From Labedaea rhizosphaerae (lineage in GTDB: Bacteria > Actinomycetota > Actinomycetes > Mycobacteriales > Pseudonocardiaceae), in the NCBI RefSeq assembly GCF_004362825.1, contig NZ_SNXZ01000008.1:404469-468468 (forward strand): 64,000 nt of DNA. Direction: 5' to 3'. Shown in pieces: positions 17,045 through 25,470 of the stretch. How positions within the stretch are numbered: position 1 is the stretch's first letter; the number at the start of each line of letters is the position of its first letter. Under the pieces are notes generated by a model that was given only the letters and a program-made list of their open reading frames with translations, was not told where the DNA came from and searched no databases. The position numbers and the translations under genes are program-made.

Positions 17045-17989
17045 GTGGCGCGAGAACCGCACCGCCGCGGTGGCGTGCGTGCCGAGAAGAGGCGCATGCG
17101 CAGCCGCAGGCACAACCCTGACGGCACGATGTCGTTGCGGGATCACCTGTACGAACTGCGTTACCGCATCGGCTTGGCGATCCTGTTCATCCTCTTCGGC
17201 GGGGTCTTCGGTTTCATCTGGTTCCAGACCAACCTGGGGCCGGTGCCCTCGCTGGGCAAGCTGCTGACCGGGCCGTACTGCGCGCTCCCCGCCGATCAGC
17301 GGGTGAGCTTCAACGGCAGCGAGTGCCGGCTGCTGCAGACCAAGCCGTTCGAGGCGTTCCTCATCCAGTTCAAGGTGGGCATCGCCGCGGGCATGGTCGT
17401 GACCAGCCCGCTGTGGCTCTACCAGATCTGGAAGTTCATCACCCCGGGCCTCTACGACCGGGAACGCAAGTTCGCGCTCACCTTCGTGCTGTTCGCGTCG
17501 GCGCTGTTCGCCGCGGGTGCCGTGGTCGCCTACCTCGTGGTGCCGCAGGGCTTGAAGGTGCTGGTCAGCTTCGGCGGCGACCAGTTCGCGACGGCGCTGG
17601 CGGCCAACGACTACGTGTCGTTCGTGCTCGTGCTGCTGCTGATCTTCGGCGTGAGCTTCGAGCTGCCGCTGGTCGTCATCATGCTCAACTGGATCGGCGT
17701 GCTGCCCTACCGCAACCTCGCGAAGTGGCGCCGCGGCATCATCTTCGCGCTGTTCGTGTTCGCCGCGTTCGCCACCCCGGGCACCGACCCCATCTCCATG
17801 GTTTCGCTCGCCGCCGCGATGACGGTGCTGTTCGAGCTGGCCGTGCAGGTCTCGCGGGTGCACGACAAGCGCAAGGCCAGGCGGCAGGCGACCGAGTTCG
17901 CCGAGCACCCCGAGGACGACCCGAGCGTGCCCAGTCCTGGTGTGACATCATCTGCGCCGACGTCACAGGAACTCGACGACGTGACCTGA
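17045..17989 (+). CDS. tatC: Sec-independent translocase subunit TatC
   Basis: A 314-residue six-helix membrane protein that recognises twin-arginine signal peptides. The conserved HLYELRYR motif opens the first helix, and the FEAFLIQFKVG and SPLWLYQIWKFITPGLYDRERK segments are diagnostic. The actinobacterial form has an extended first periplasmic loop (GPYCALPADQ ... GSECRLL, with two Cys that could form a disulfide) and a charged C-terminal tail, both seen here. The start is GTG 17045; the 36-residue basic N-terminal extension before MSLRDHL is normal for the group. Confidence 0.96.
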   Translation: MAREPHRRGGVRAEKRRMRSRRHNPDGTMSLRDHLYELRYRIGLAILFILFGGVFGFIWFQTNLGPVPSLGKLLTGPYCALPADQRVSFNGSECRLLQTKPFEAFLIQFKVGIAAGMVVTSPLWLYQIWKFITPGLYDRERKFALTFVLFASALFAAGAVVAYLVVPQGLKVLVSFGGDQFATALAANDYVSFVLVLLLIFGVSFELPLVVIMLNWIGVLPYRNLAKWRRGIIFALFVFAAFATPGTDPISMVSLAAAMTVLFELAVQVSRVHDKRKARRQATEFAEHPEDDPSVPSPGVTSSAPTSQELDDVT

Positions 17990-18002
17990 CCGGGAGGCGC
18001 GG

Positions 18003-18890
18003 ATGGGCGTTCACGCGGCACTCGCCGTTCATCCGGGCTCCGGACTGGGGGCGGCCGGTCGGGTCGCCGGCACGGTCGCGGCCATCCTGCGTGACGCCGT
18101 CGACCGGCTCGACCTGGTGGTCGCGGACACCGTCGCGGAATCGCACGCGTTGATGCGCGCGGCGCGCGATGCCGGCCTGGACGCGTTGGTGGTCCTCGGC
18201 GGCGACGGCTCCATGCACCAGGGTGTGCAGTTCTGCGCCGGTACGGACATCGCGTTCGGGGTGGTGCCCGCGGGCACCGGCAACGACTTCGCTCGCGCCC
18301 TCGGGATTCCCGCCGACTCCGTTCGGGCAGCCAGTCAACTCGCCGATGCGTTGGCGCACGGCCGTTCCCGCCACGTGGACCTCGGGCGCGTGGCGGGCGG
18401 CGAGTGGTTCGCGACGGTGTTGTGCGCCGGCTTCGACGCGGCGGTCAACGCCCGCGCGAACGCCATGTCGTGGCCGCGCGGTCCGCGCCGGTACGACGTG
18501 GCGGTGCTGGCGGAGTTCGCGTCGTTCGCCGCGCGCCGGGTGGTGCTGCGCATGCCGGAGGAGACCGTGGAGCTGGAGGCGACGCAGCTCGCCCTGGCCA
18601 ACGAGCCGTACTACGGCGGCGGCATCCCGATCTGCCCGGGCGCCGACATGGGGGACGGCCTGCTCGACGTGACGGTCGTGGGCCGGATGAGCAAGGTCGA
18701 TCTACTGCGCACCCTGCCGACCCTGCGCACCGGCAAGCACGTGCACCACCCGGCGGTGAAGACGTTCCGCGCCCGGTCGGTGCACATCGAAGGCGATCCG
18801 TCCTGGCTCGCTTACGCCGACGGCGACCCCGCCGGCCGCCTCCCCCTCGAAGTGGTCGCCGTTCCGAACGCCCTCAAAGTCCTCCTCTAA
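18003..18890 (+). CDS. YegS/DAGK-family lipid kinase
   Basis: A 295-residue diacylglycerol/sphingosine kinase-like protein. VVLGGDGSMHQGVQ is the catalytic GGDG loop, and VPAGTGNDFARALGIP is the second conserved nucleotide/lipid site. CAGFDAAVNARAN and GDGLLDVTVV complete the family pattern. It is probably involved in phosphatidic acid recycling or lipid signalling. GGGAGGCGC provides a ribosome site before ATG 18003. It follows tatC closely and may be co-transcribed. The stop codon is followed with no gap by repeat array 2. Confidence 0.92.
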   Translation: MGVHAALAVHPGSGLGAAGRVAGTVAAILRDAVDRLDLVVADTVAESHALMRAARDAGLDALVVLGGDGSMHQGVQFCAGTDIAFGVVPAGTGNDFARALGIPADSVRAASQLADALAHGRSRHVDLGRVAGGEWFATVLCAGFDAAVNARANAMSWPRGPRRYDVAVLAEFASFAARRVVLRMPEETVELEATQLALANEPYYGGGIPICPGADMGDGLLDVTVVGRMSKVDLLRTLPTLRTGKHVHHPAVKTFRARSVHIEGDPSWLAYADGDPAGRLPLEVVAVPNALKVLL

Positions 18891-19080
18891 CCGGGCGTGT
18901 CCCACACTCAGACCGGGTGTGTCCCCCTTTCTGACCTGGTGTGTCCCACGTTCCGACTGGGTGTGTCCCACGTTCGCTTGGTGGGACTCGGGGTACGGGA
19001 ACGTGGGACACACCCGACGGGAACGGGGGACACACCCGGCGGGAAGAGGGGACACATCCGGCGGGAACGGGGGACACGCC
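18891..19080. repeat. 22-bp repeat array 2 (four units + centre + four inverted units)
   Basis: Forward units start at 18891, 18913, 18935 and 18957; a 20-bp centre (18979-18998) follows; inverted units start at 18999, 19021, 19043 and 19065 (last partial). The core is GGGTGTGTCCC forward and GGGACACACCC inverted. The first unit begins at the base right after the lipid-kinase TAA and reads CCGGGCGTGTCCCAC; the last one ends in GACACGCC. So both outer edges carry the C variant. The whole could fold into one long imperfect hairpin. Confidence 0.95.
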
Positions 19081-19117
19081 TTGACCTGGAGTTGGGTCCA
19101 GGGGGCAAGGTGGTGGC

Positions 19118-20008
19118 GTGATCTCCCTCGGTGTCTCGCTGCCGATCTTCGGTGGGCGGGCCGGTTCGACCATCCCGCAGCCCGCGGTCCTCGCCAAGCG
19201 CATCGAGGACCTCGGCTTCGACTCCGTCTGGTGCGGCGACCACCTCGACAACGGCGCCCCGTTGCTCGACAGCACCCTCAGCCTCACCGCCGCCGCCACG
19301 GCGACCACCAAGATCGACCTCTGCTACGGCGTCCTGCTCATCGCCATGCGCCAGCCCGCGCTCGTGGCCCGCCAGCTGGCCACCCTCCAGTACCTCTCCG
19401 GCAACCGCGTCGTGCTCGGCGTCGGTGTCGGCGGCCAGTGGCCGGCCGAGTGGCGGGCGGCGGGCGCCGACCTCAAAGGACGCGGCGAGCGCACCGACCG
19501 GATCCTCCGCATGCTGCCGGACCTGTTGTCCGGCAAGGAAACCCGCGTCGTCACCGAGCCCGGCGAACCCACGGTCACGATCGCCCCGGCGGTCCCCATG
19601 CCGCCGGTGTGGGTCGGCGGACGGTCCGAACGGGCCATCAAGCGGACCCTCGAGTTCGGGCACGGGTGGATCGGCTCGATGCTGCTGCCCGGCCAGTTGC
19701 GCGACCTGAAGGACCGCTTCGCGGAACTGGCCACCGACCGCGACACGCCGGAGGTCGGCACGATCTTGTTCGCCACCGGTGACCCGAACGGCCGGGACGC
19801 GGCCGTCGACTACTTCACGCGCACGTACGGCCTCGACCGGAAGCTGGGCGCGAAACTCGTCCTGGCCGGCCCGGCCGACGTGCTGGCCGAGCGGATCGCC
19901 GAGTACCGCGACGCCGGCGTCACGCGGGTCGTGCTGGGGTCGATCGGGCCGGACGTCCTGGGCAACTACGAGGCGTTCGCCGGGGCCGGTGCGCTGCTGC
20001 GCGGGTAG
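19118..20008 (+). CDS. LLM-class F420-dependent oxidoreductase
   Basis: A 296-residue luciferase-like TIM-barrel protein of the TIGR03619/Rv-type F420 group. ISLGVSLPIFGG, LGFDSVWCGDHL, QPALVARQLATLQYLSGNRVVLGVGVGGQWPAEW and PPVWVGGRSERAIKRTLEFGHGW are the typical segments of this family. It probably transfers hydride to or from an unknown substrate using coenzyme F420. GTG 19118 is the family-consistent start. The ribosome site is poor, just after a purine-rich stretch at the edge of array 2. Confidence 0.9.
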   Translation: MISLGVSLPIFGGRAGSTIPQPAVLAKRIEDLGFDSVWCGDHLDNGAPLLDSTLSLTAAATATTKIDLCYGVLLIAMRQPALVARQLATLQYLSGNRVVLGVGVGGQWPAEWRAAGADLKGRGERTDRILRMLPDLLSGKETRVVTEPGEPTVTIAPAVPMPPVWVGGRSERAIKRTLEFGHGWIGSMLLPGQLRDLKDRFAELATDRDTPEVGTILFATGDPNGRDAAVDYFTRTYGLDRKLGAKLVLAGPADVLAERIAEYRDAGVTRVVLGSIGPDVLGNYEAFAGAGALLRG

Positions 20009-20048
20009 TCGGTCGTCGGCTGTCGGTGGGTTGTGACAACCTGGTCAG

Positions 20049-22796
20049 GTGGCTGCCAGCCCTGATCGCTCCCCAGCCGAGGCCTACGCAGCGTCGCGAG
20101 GCCGCGCGCGCTACCCCCAGCTAGCCGACTTCGGCGACGAGCTGTCCTTCGACCTGGACCCGTTCCAGCGGCGCGCGTGCCAGGCGCTCGAGGACGGCCA
20201 CGGCGTGCTCGTGTGCGCGCCGACCGGCGCGGGCAAGACGGTCGTGGGTGAGTTCGCGGTCCACCTCGCCCTCCAAGCGGGCCGCAAGTGCTTCTACACG
20301 ACGCCGATCAAGGCCCTGTCGAACCAGAAGCACGCCGACCTGGTGGCCCGCCACGGCGCGGCCAACGTCGGCCTGCTGACCGGCGACACCTCGATCAACG
20401 GCGACGCACCGGTGGTGGTGATGACCACCGAGGTGCTGCGCAACATGCTCTACGCCGGGTCGCCGACCCTGCGCGGGCTCGGCTACGTCGTCATGGACGA
20501 GGTGCACTACCTGGCCGACCGGTTCCGCGGCGCCGTCTGGGAAGAGGTGATCCTGCACCTGCCCGAGGCGGTGCGGCTGGTCAGCCTGTCCGCGACGGTC
20601 AGCAACGCCGAGGAGTTCGGCGAGTGGCTGGTCGAGGTCCGCGGCGACACCACGGTCGTCGTCGACGAGCACCGCCCGGTCCCGCTCTGGCAGCACATGC
20701 AGGTCGGCGGCCGGATGATGGACCTGTTCGCGGGCACCGACGACGAGGGTCACCCGCAGATGAACCCGAACCTGCTGCGCCGGGTCGAGGAGACCGGCCG
20801 CGTCTACGCGCCGGCCTACAGCGGACCCAGGCGCAGCAAGCGCCCGCAGCAACGCCCGCGCTTCCACCCGCCGTCGCGGGTCGAGGTGATCGAGCGCCTC
20901 GACCGCGCGGGCCTGCTGCCCGGCATCGTCTTCGTGTTCAGCCGCGCCGGCTGCGACGCCGCCGTGGCGCAATGCGTGCGCTCCGGGCTGCGGCTCACCG
21001 ACGAGGACGAGGTGCTGCGCATCCGCCGGATCGTCGACAGCCACACCAAGGACCTGCCCGACGGCGACCTGATGGTGCTGGGCTACTGGGAGTGGCGCGA
21101 GGCGCTGGAACGCGGCTTCGCCGGTCACCACGCCGGGCTCCTGCCCGCCTTCAAGGAAACCGTCGAAGAACTCTTCGTGCAGGGCCTGGTCAAGGCGGTC
21201 TTCGCCACCGAGACCCTGGCCCTGGGCATCAACATGCCGGCCCGCACGGTCGTGCTGGAGCGGCTGGTCAAGTACAACGGCGAGACGCACGCCGACCTGA
21301 CGCCGGGGGAGTACACCCAGCTCACCGGGCGCGCGGGCCGTCGCGGCATCGACGTCGAGGGCCACGCGGTCGTGGTGTGGCAGCCGGGCATGGACCCGCG
21401 CCAGGTCGCCGGGCTCGCCTCGACCCGCACCTACCCGCTGCGCTCGTCGTTCCGGCCGGGCTACAACATGGCCGTCAACCTGGTCGCCCGGCTCGGCGCC
21501 ATCCCCGCCCGCGAACTGCTGGAGCAGTCGTTCGCCCAGTTCCAGGCCGACCGGTCGGTGGTCGGGCTGGCCAAGCGCATCGAGCGGAACAAGGAAGCAC
21601 TCGAGGGCTACGCCGAGGCGATGACGTGCCACCTCGGCGACTTCGCCGAGTACGCCGCCCTGCGCAAGCGCCTGTCCGACCGGGAGAAGGCGTTGACCCG
21701 GCAGAACAGCGCGCACCGCCGGGCCGAAGCGGCCGCGTCGCTGGAGAAGCTGCGCAAGGGCGATGTGATCGCGGTGCCGTCGGGGCGCCGGTCCGGCCTC
21801 GCGCTCGTGATCGACCCCGGGCTCGACCCGGTGGGCGAGCCGCGGCCGCTGGTGCTCACCGAGGACCGCTGGGCCGGACGGCTGTCGGTGGCCGACTTCC
21901 CGACCCCGGTGCACGCCCTGGGCCGGATCCGGTTGCCCAAGCAGGTGGACGTCAGGTCGCCGCGTTCGCGCCGGGACCTGGCGTCGACGTTGCGCAACAC
22001 CGGGATCGAGGTGCCCGCACGCGATCGCCGTCGTGGCTCGGGCGCGGCCGACGACCCCGAGCTTGCCGCGTTGCGCCGGGCGTTGCGGGCGCACCCGTGC
22101 CACGGCTGCAACGACCGTGAGGACCACGCCCGCTGGTCGGAGCGCCACAGCAGGCTCAAGGGGGAGACCGAGCAGCTGGAACGCAAGGTCGCCGCGACCA
22201 CCCACTCGCTGGCCCGCGCGTTCGACCGCATCACCACGTTGCTGACCGAGCGCGGCTACCTCACCAGCGCCAAGAAGGTGACCCAGCACGGCAAGCGCCT
22301 CGCCCGCATCTACGGCGAGTCCGACCTGCTCGTCGCCGAGTGCCTGCGCCAGGAGTTGTGGCGCGACCTCGAGGCGCCGGAGCTGGCCGCCGTCGTCTCG
22401 TCGTTGGTGTACGAGGCACGAAGGGACGCCGGATTCGAGCCGAACGTGCCGGGTGGCGCGATCAGCGACGCGCTCACCGCGACCGCGCGCCTGTGGACGG
22501 CGCTGGAAGAGGACGAACGGCGTGTCGGTGTCGAGCGCACCCGGTCGCCGGACGCGGGCTTCGCGTGGCCGGTCTACCGGTGGGCGCGCGGCGAGGGGCT
22601 CGAGCGCGTGCTGACCGCCGCCGAGTCGGCTGGTCAGGAGCTTTCCGCCGGGGACTTCGTGCGGTGGTGCCGCCAGGTGATCGACCTGCTCGACCAGATC
22701 CGGACCGTGATGGGTGGCGACGACCCGGTCGGTGCGACGGCTTCGCTGGCTGTGACGGCGTTGCGCAGGGGAGTCGTGGCGCTCGGCCCGGAGTAA
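20049..22796 (+). CDS. helY: Ski2-like DEAD/DEAH-box RNA helicase HelY
   Basis: A 915-residue helicase of the Ski2/Mtr4 group, expected to unwind structured RNA during decay. Walker A (APTGAGKTVVGEF), DEVH box (VVMDEVHYLADRFRG), SAT (SLSATVSN) and motif VI (QLTGRAGRRGID) are complete in the first 450 residues. The C-terminal half has the Ski2-like winged-helix, ratchet and coiled-coil regions. A four-cysteine/histidine cluster near HPCHGCNDREDH is typical of bacterial HelY. GTG 20049 starts the protein. The proximity to pafBC-tatAC is common in actinobacteria. Confidence 0.93.
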   Translation: MAASPDRSPAEAYAASRGRARYPQLADFGDELSFDLDPFQRRACQALEDGHGVLVCAPTGAGKTVVGEFAVHLALQAGRKCFYTTPIKALSNQKHADLVARHGAANVGLLTGDTSINGDAPVVVMTTEVLRNMLYAGSPTLRGLGYVVMDEVHYLADRFRGAVWEEVILHLPEAVRLVSLSATVSNAEEFGEWLVEVRGDTTVVVDEHRPVPLWQHMQVGGRMMDLFAGTDDEGHPQMNPNLLRRVEETGRVYAPAYSGPRRSKRPQQRPRFHPPSRVEVIERLDRAGLLPGIVFVFSRAGCDAAVAQCVRSGLRLTDEDEVLRIRRIVDSHTKDLPDGDLMVLGYWEWREALERGFAGHHAGLLPAFKETVEELFVQGLVKAVFATETLALGINMPARTVVLERLVKYNGETHADLTPGEYTQLTGRAGRRGIDVEGHAVVVWQPGMDPRQVAGLASTRTYPLRSSFRPGYNMAVNLVARLGAIPARELLEQSFAQFQADRSVVGLAKRIERNKEALEGYAEAMTCHLGDFAEYAALRKRLSDREKALTRQNSAHRRAEAAASLEKLRKGDVIAVPSGRRSGLALVIDPGLDPVGEPRPLVLTEDRWAGRLSVADFPTPVHALGRIRLPKQVDVRSPRSRRDLASTLRNTGIEVPARDRRRGSGAADDPELAALRRALRAHPCHGCNDREDHARWSERHSRLKGETEQLERKVAATTHSLARAFDRITTLLTERGYLTSAKKVTQHGKRLARIYGESDLLVAECLRQELWRDLEAPELAAVVSSLVYEARRDAGFEPNVPGGAISDALTATARLWTALEEDERRVGVERTRSPDAGFAWPVYRWARGEGLERVLTAAESAGQELSAGDFVRWCRQVIDLLDQIRTVMGGDDPVGATASLAVTALRRGVVALGPE

Positions 22797-22896
22797 CTGG
22801 CCTGGCAGGAGTTTGCGGGTTGGGTAGGGCTGGGTCACACCGCTGTGGTTTGATCGCGACGAGCGATGGCGTGAACCGACCGCGGAGGCGACAACC

Positions 22897-24264
22897 ATGA
22901 GCACCCCGTACGGACAGTCCGGCGGGAACGATCCGCAGCAGCAGCAATGGGGTCAGCAGCCCCAGGGCAGCGGACCCACCACCGGCACGCCGTCGGGGGG
23001 TGTCCCGGCGCAGCCCGCGGAGCAGCCTCAGCAGGCGGAGGCGGCACAGCCCGCCGAGCAGTCGGCACCCCCGCAGGAGCCGGCCTCCGGTGAGCACCCG
23101 GCGCAGCAGGAGCCCGCCTCCGGTGAGCAGGCGGCACAGCCGGCGCCCGAGCAGCCGCAGGCCCCGCAGCAGCCCCAGGCCCCGCAGCACGCCGCGCCGC
23201 AACAGCCGCAGCAGCCGTTCCAGCCGCAGGCACCCCAGCAGTTCCAGCAGCCGCCGGCGCCGCAGGGTTATCCGCAGCAGCCGCAGTACCAGCAGCCGCC
23301 GCAGCAGTTCCAGCAGCCGCAGGCCCCGCAGGGTTACCCCCAGCAGTTCCAGCAGGCGCCGCCGCAGCAGCCGTACCAGCCGCAGCCCACCCAGCAACAG
23401 CAGCCGTACCCCGGCTACCAGCCGCAGCCGACGCAGCAGTACCCGGGTTACCAGCCGCCGCAGCAGCCGCCCCAGCAGTTCCCGCCGGCGCCGGATCAGG
23501 GTTTCGGTCAGGCGCAGCAGCCGGAGCGCACGCAGCACATCCAGCCGGGGGTGCCGCCGCAGCCGTCGCAGGCCCAGCCGCAGCCGCAGTACCCGGGTTA
23601 CGGGCAGCAGCCCGACACCGGTGCGCAGGAGCAGCAGAGCGGCGAGACCACGGCGACGGTGTCGCAGACCGGTCCGCACTCGGGGCCCCTTTCGCAGGCG
23701 CCGGGTCAGCAGAGCAGCTCGCAGCTGCCGGTGCCCGGCTACGGCCAGCAGGACCCGCAGTCGGGCAGCCAGCCGGCGTTCGGTACTCCGTCGGGTGGCA
23801 TGCCGCAGCAGGGTTTCCAGCAGCAGGGCGGTTACCCGGGTCAGTACGACACCGGGCAGCACCAGTTCGGCGGCTACGGTCAGCAGCAGCAGCCGGGCGG
23901 TTACCCCGGTGCCGCGCCCGCCGGCACCAAAGCCAAGTCCGGCGCGATGATCTGGATCCTGGTGGCGGTCGTGGTCGTGATCGCCGGTGTGGTCGCGGTC
24001 CTCGGCTTCGTGTCGCCCGGGTTCTTCAAGACCAAGGTGTTCGACCAGACCGCCGTGCAGGACGGCGTGAAGAAGATCGTCATGCAGTACGACCCGCAGA
24101 CCGAGGTCAAGAGCGTGAGCTGCCCCTCGGACGCGGAGGTCAAGGCGGGCACCACCTTCGACTGCAAGATCTCCCTCGGTGGCGCCCAGCCGCGCGACAC
24201 CACGGTGACCGTGACCGTCAAGGACGACAACGGCACCTACGAGGTCGGTCAGCCCAAGCAGTAG
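22897..24264 (+). CDS. DUF4333 membrane protein with long Pro/Gln-rich N-terminus
   Basis: A 455-residue protein in three parts. Residues 1-345 are of extreme low complexity, dominated by Gln, Pro, Gly, Ala and Tyr, with repeated PQ(Q/F)-type motifs and GYPQQ or PGYQPQ units; this part is probably disordered and cytoplasmic. One transmembrane helix follows (about 350-375). The C-terminal 80 residues form a DUF4333 domain with its pair of conserved cysteines (VSCPSD and FDCKI), probably disulfide-bonded outside the cell. Repeated GCAGCAGCC-like codon runs make the N-terminus prone to length change. Function unknown. Confidence 0.88.
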   Translation: MSTPYGQSGGNDPQQQQWGQQPQGSGPTTGTPSGGVPAQPAEQPQQAEAAQPAEQSAPPQEPASGEHPAQQEPASGEQAAQPAPEQPQAPQQPQAPQHAAPQQPQQPFQPQAPQQFQQPPAPQGYPQQPQYQQPPQQFQQPQAPQGYPQQFQQAPPQQPYQPQPTQQQQPYPGYQPQPTQQYPGYQPPQQPPQQFPPAPDQGFGQAQQPERTQHIQPGVPPQPSQAQPQPQYPGYGQQPDTGAQEQQSGETTATVSQTGPHSGPLSQAPGQQSSSQLPVPGYGQQDPQSGSQPAFGTPSGGMPQQGFQQQGGYPGQYDTGQHQFGGYGQQQQPGGYPGAAPAGTKAKSGAMIWILVAVVVVIAGVVAVLGFVSPGFFKTKVFDQTAVQDGVKKIVMQYDPQTEVKSVSCPSDAEVKAGTTFDCKISLGGAQPRDTTVTVTVKDDNGTYEVGQPKQ

Positions 24265-24285
24265 ATGCCGGGCAAGTCTCGAACC

Positions 24286-24314
24286 GCGGCGGCCGTGCTG
24301 AGCACGGCCGCCGC
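24286..24314 (+). terminator. Stem-loop after the DUF4333 gene
   Basis: GCGGCGGCCGTGCT (24286-24299) and its perfect complement AGCACGGCCGCCGC (24301-24314) make a 14-bp stem. Some pairs open to form the loop. It lies 21 bp after the stop. Confidence 0.75.
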
Positions 24315-24362
24315 GTTCGTCGTTGTGGTGGAGTCGATCCGAGCCGGAGCAGGAGGAGCGCC

Positions 24363-24503
24363 ATGCGGCGCCTGATCGCGGGGGTAGTGGCGCTGGCCAC
24401 CTTGGTGGCGGTCGCCGCGTGCGGGCCGGACCAGCCGCAGAAGGACTGGTCCAAGTACTCCGCGCCGTTGTCGGAGCAGGGCGTCGGGCAGCCTCTCCGT
24501 TGA
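24363..24503 (+). CDS. Very small lipoprotein (46 residues)
   Basis: ATG 24363 has a good AGGAGG ribosome site 7 bases upstream and opens a 46-codon frame: MRRLIAGVVALATLVAVAAC, then about 26 mostly polar residues. The signal peptide ends in a lipobox (VAAC), leaving a mature lipid-anchored peptide of about 27 residues. I do not recognise a family. The combination of ribosome site, signal peptide and a terminator at the stop supports a real gene. It lies immediately after the DUF4333 gene, so the two may work together at the membrane. Confidence 0.6.
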   Translation: MRRLIAGVVALATLVAVAACGPDQPQKDWSKYSAPLSEQGVGQPLR

Positions 24504-24509
24504 GAGGCT
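24490..24509. terminator. Hairpin at the small lipoprotein stop codon
   Basis: AGCCTCT and AGAGGCT pair across a 6-base loop that contains the stop codon. Genes converge here, so it can serve the rightward lipoprotein and the leftward exonuclease. Confidence 0.6.
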
Positions 24510-24531
24510 TGGGTTTCTCCCCGTTGCCTGG

Positions 24532-25470
24532 CTAGCCGTCCAGGGCGGCGAGCAGCCGATCCACTGAGGCGCCGAGGTTCCAGCGTTCCTTCAGTTCCAG
24601 CACGCGCTTCCGGTCGGCCGGCCCATCCGGCACCTTGTCCGCGCCCGACATGACCACGTCGGCATCGGTCGCCACGCGCACGACCAGCGGCGCCACCTCT
24701 AGGTAGTCCGCCGCCTCGGCCAGCTTGGTCCGCGCGCGCAGCGGCACCCTCGCGTCCCCGGCCGCCGCTGCCGCGAGCAACGCGTCCAGGGACCCGAAGT
24801 CGCTGATCAGCTTCGCCGCCGTCTTCTCGCCGATGCCGGCGACGCCCGGCAGGCCATCCGATGGGTCGCCGCGCAGCATCGCCATCTCCGCGTAGGCCAC
24901 CCCGGCGACCGCCTCGGGCAGCGCGTACTTGGCCGCGAGTTCTTTCGCGCCAAGGACTTCCGCCTTCGCCCAGCCGCGCCCGACGTATACGACGGTGATC
25001 TTCGTCGGCTCCTCGCGAACGACCTGGAACAGGTCCCGGTCGCCGCTGATCACCTCGACCGGGTCGTCCGCTTCGCGCGCGGCCAGCGTGCCGATCACGT
25101 CGTCCGCCTCGTAGCCCGCGGCCTCCGCGGTGGCGATCCCGGCCGCGTCGAGCAGGTCGAGGATGATCGGCACCTGCGGGGTGAGCGTGTCCGGCACCTC
25201 CTCCTCGTTCGCTTCGACATCGGCCACGCGGTGCGCCTTGTAGCTCGGCAACGCGTTCACCCGGAACGCGGGCCGCCAGTCGGCGTCCATGCAGCACACG
25301 AGCCGCGACGGGCGGCGGTCGGTGATGATGCGCGCGATCGTGTCGGCGAAGCCGCGGACCGCGTTCACCGACGTGCCGTCGGAAGCGACCAGCGAGTCGG
25401 GCAACGCGTAGTAGGCGCGGAAGTACAGGCTGGCGGAATCGAGCAATGCGAGCGGTCCGGTCACGCTCAC
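24532..25470 (-). CDS. 5'-3' exonuclease (polymerase I-type FEN domain, stand-alone)
   Basis: A 312-residue flap endonuclease/5'-3' exonuclease without a polymerase domain. LLDSASLYFRAYYALP, the RLVCCMDADWRPAFR and YEADDVIGTLA segments, ISGDRDLFQVV and LRGDPSDGLPGVAGIGEKTAAKL carry the acidic metal ligands and the helix-hairpin-helix. It is expected to remove RNA primers and flaps in replication or repair. It begins at GTG 25470, which overlaps the MFS gene's stop by 4 bp (GTGA), so it is translated with that gene, an unexpected partnership. Confidence 0.92.
   Translation of the reverse strand: MSVTGPLALLDSASLYFRAYYALPDSLVASDGTSVNAVRGFADTIARIITDRRPSRLVCCMDADWRPAFRVNALPSYKAHRVADVEANEEEVPDTLTPQVPIILDLLDAAGIATAEAAGYEADDVIGTLAAREADDPVEVISGDRDLFQVVREEPTKITVVYVGRGWAKAEVLGAKELAAKYALPEAVAGVAYAEMAMLRGDPSDGLPGVAGIGEKTAAKLISDFGSLDALLAAAAAGDARVPLRARTKLAEAADYLEVAPLVVRVATDADVVMSGADKVPDGPADRKRVLELKERWNLGASVDRLLAALDG

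Noticed and set aside
18891..19080. CRISPR array
   Set aside because: Repeats are directly adjacent at 22 bp with no unique spacers, they invert at the centre, and no cas genes are near.
18919..19782. Open frames running through repeat array 2 into the LLM gene, and similar ones through arrays 3-5
   Set aside because: Their sequences are just translations of the 22-bp units (repeating GV/CVP or RGTHP patterns), without start signals.
20121..22904. 927-codon open frame opposite helY
   Set aside because: HelY motifs are complete on the plus strand; the opposite frame has no family resemblance.
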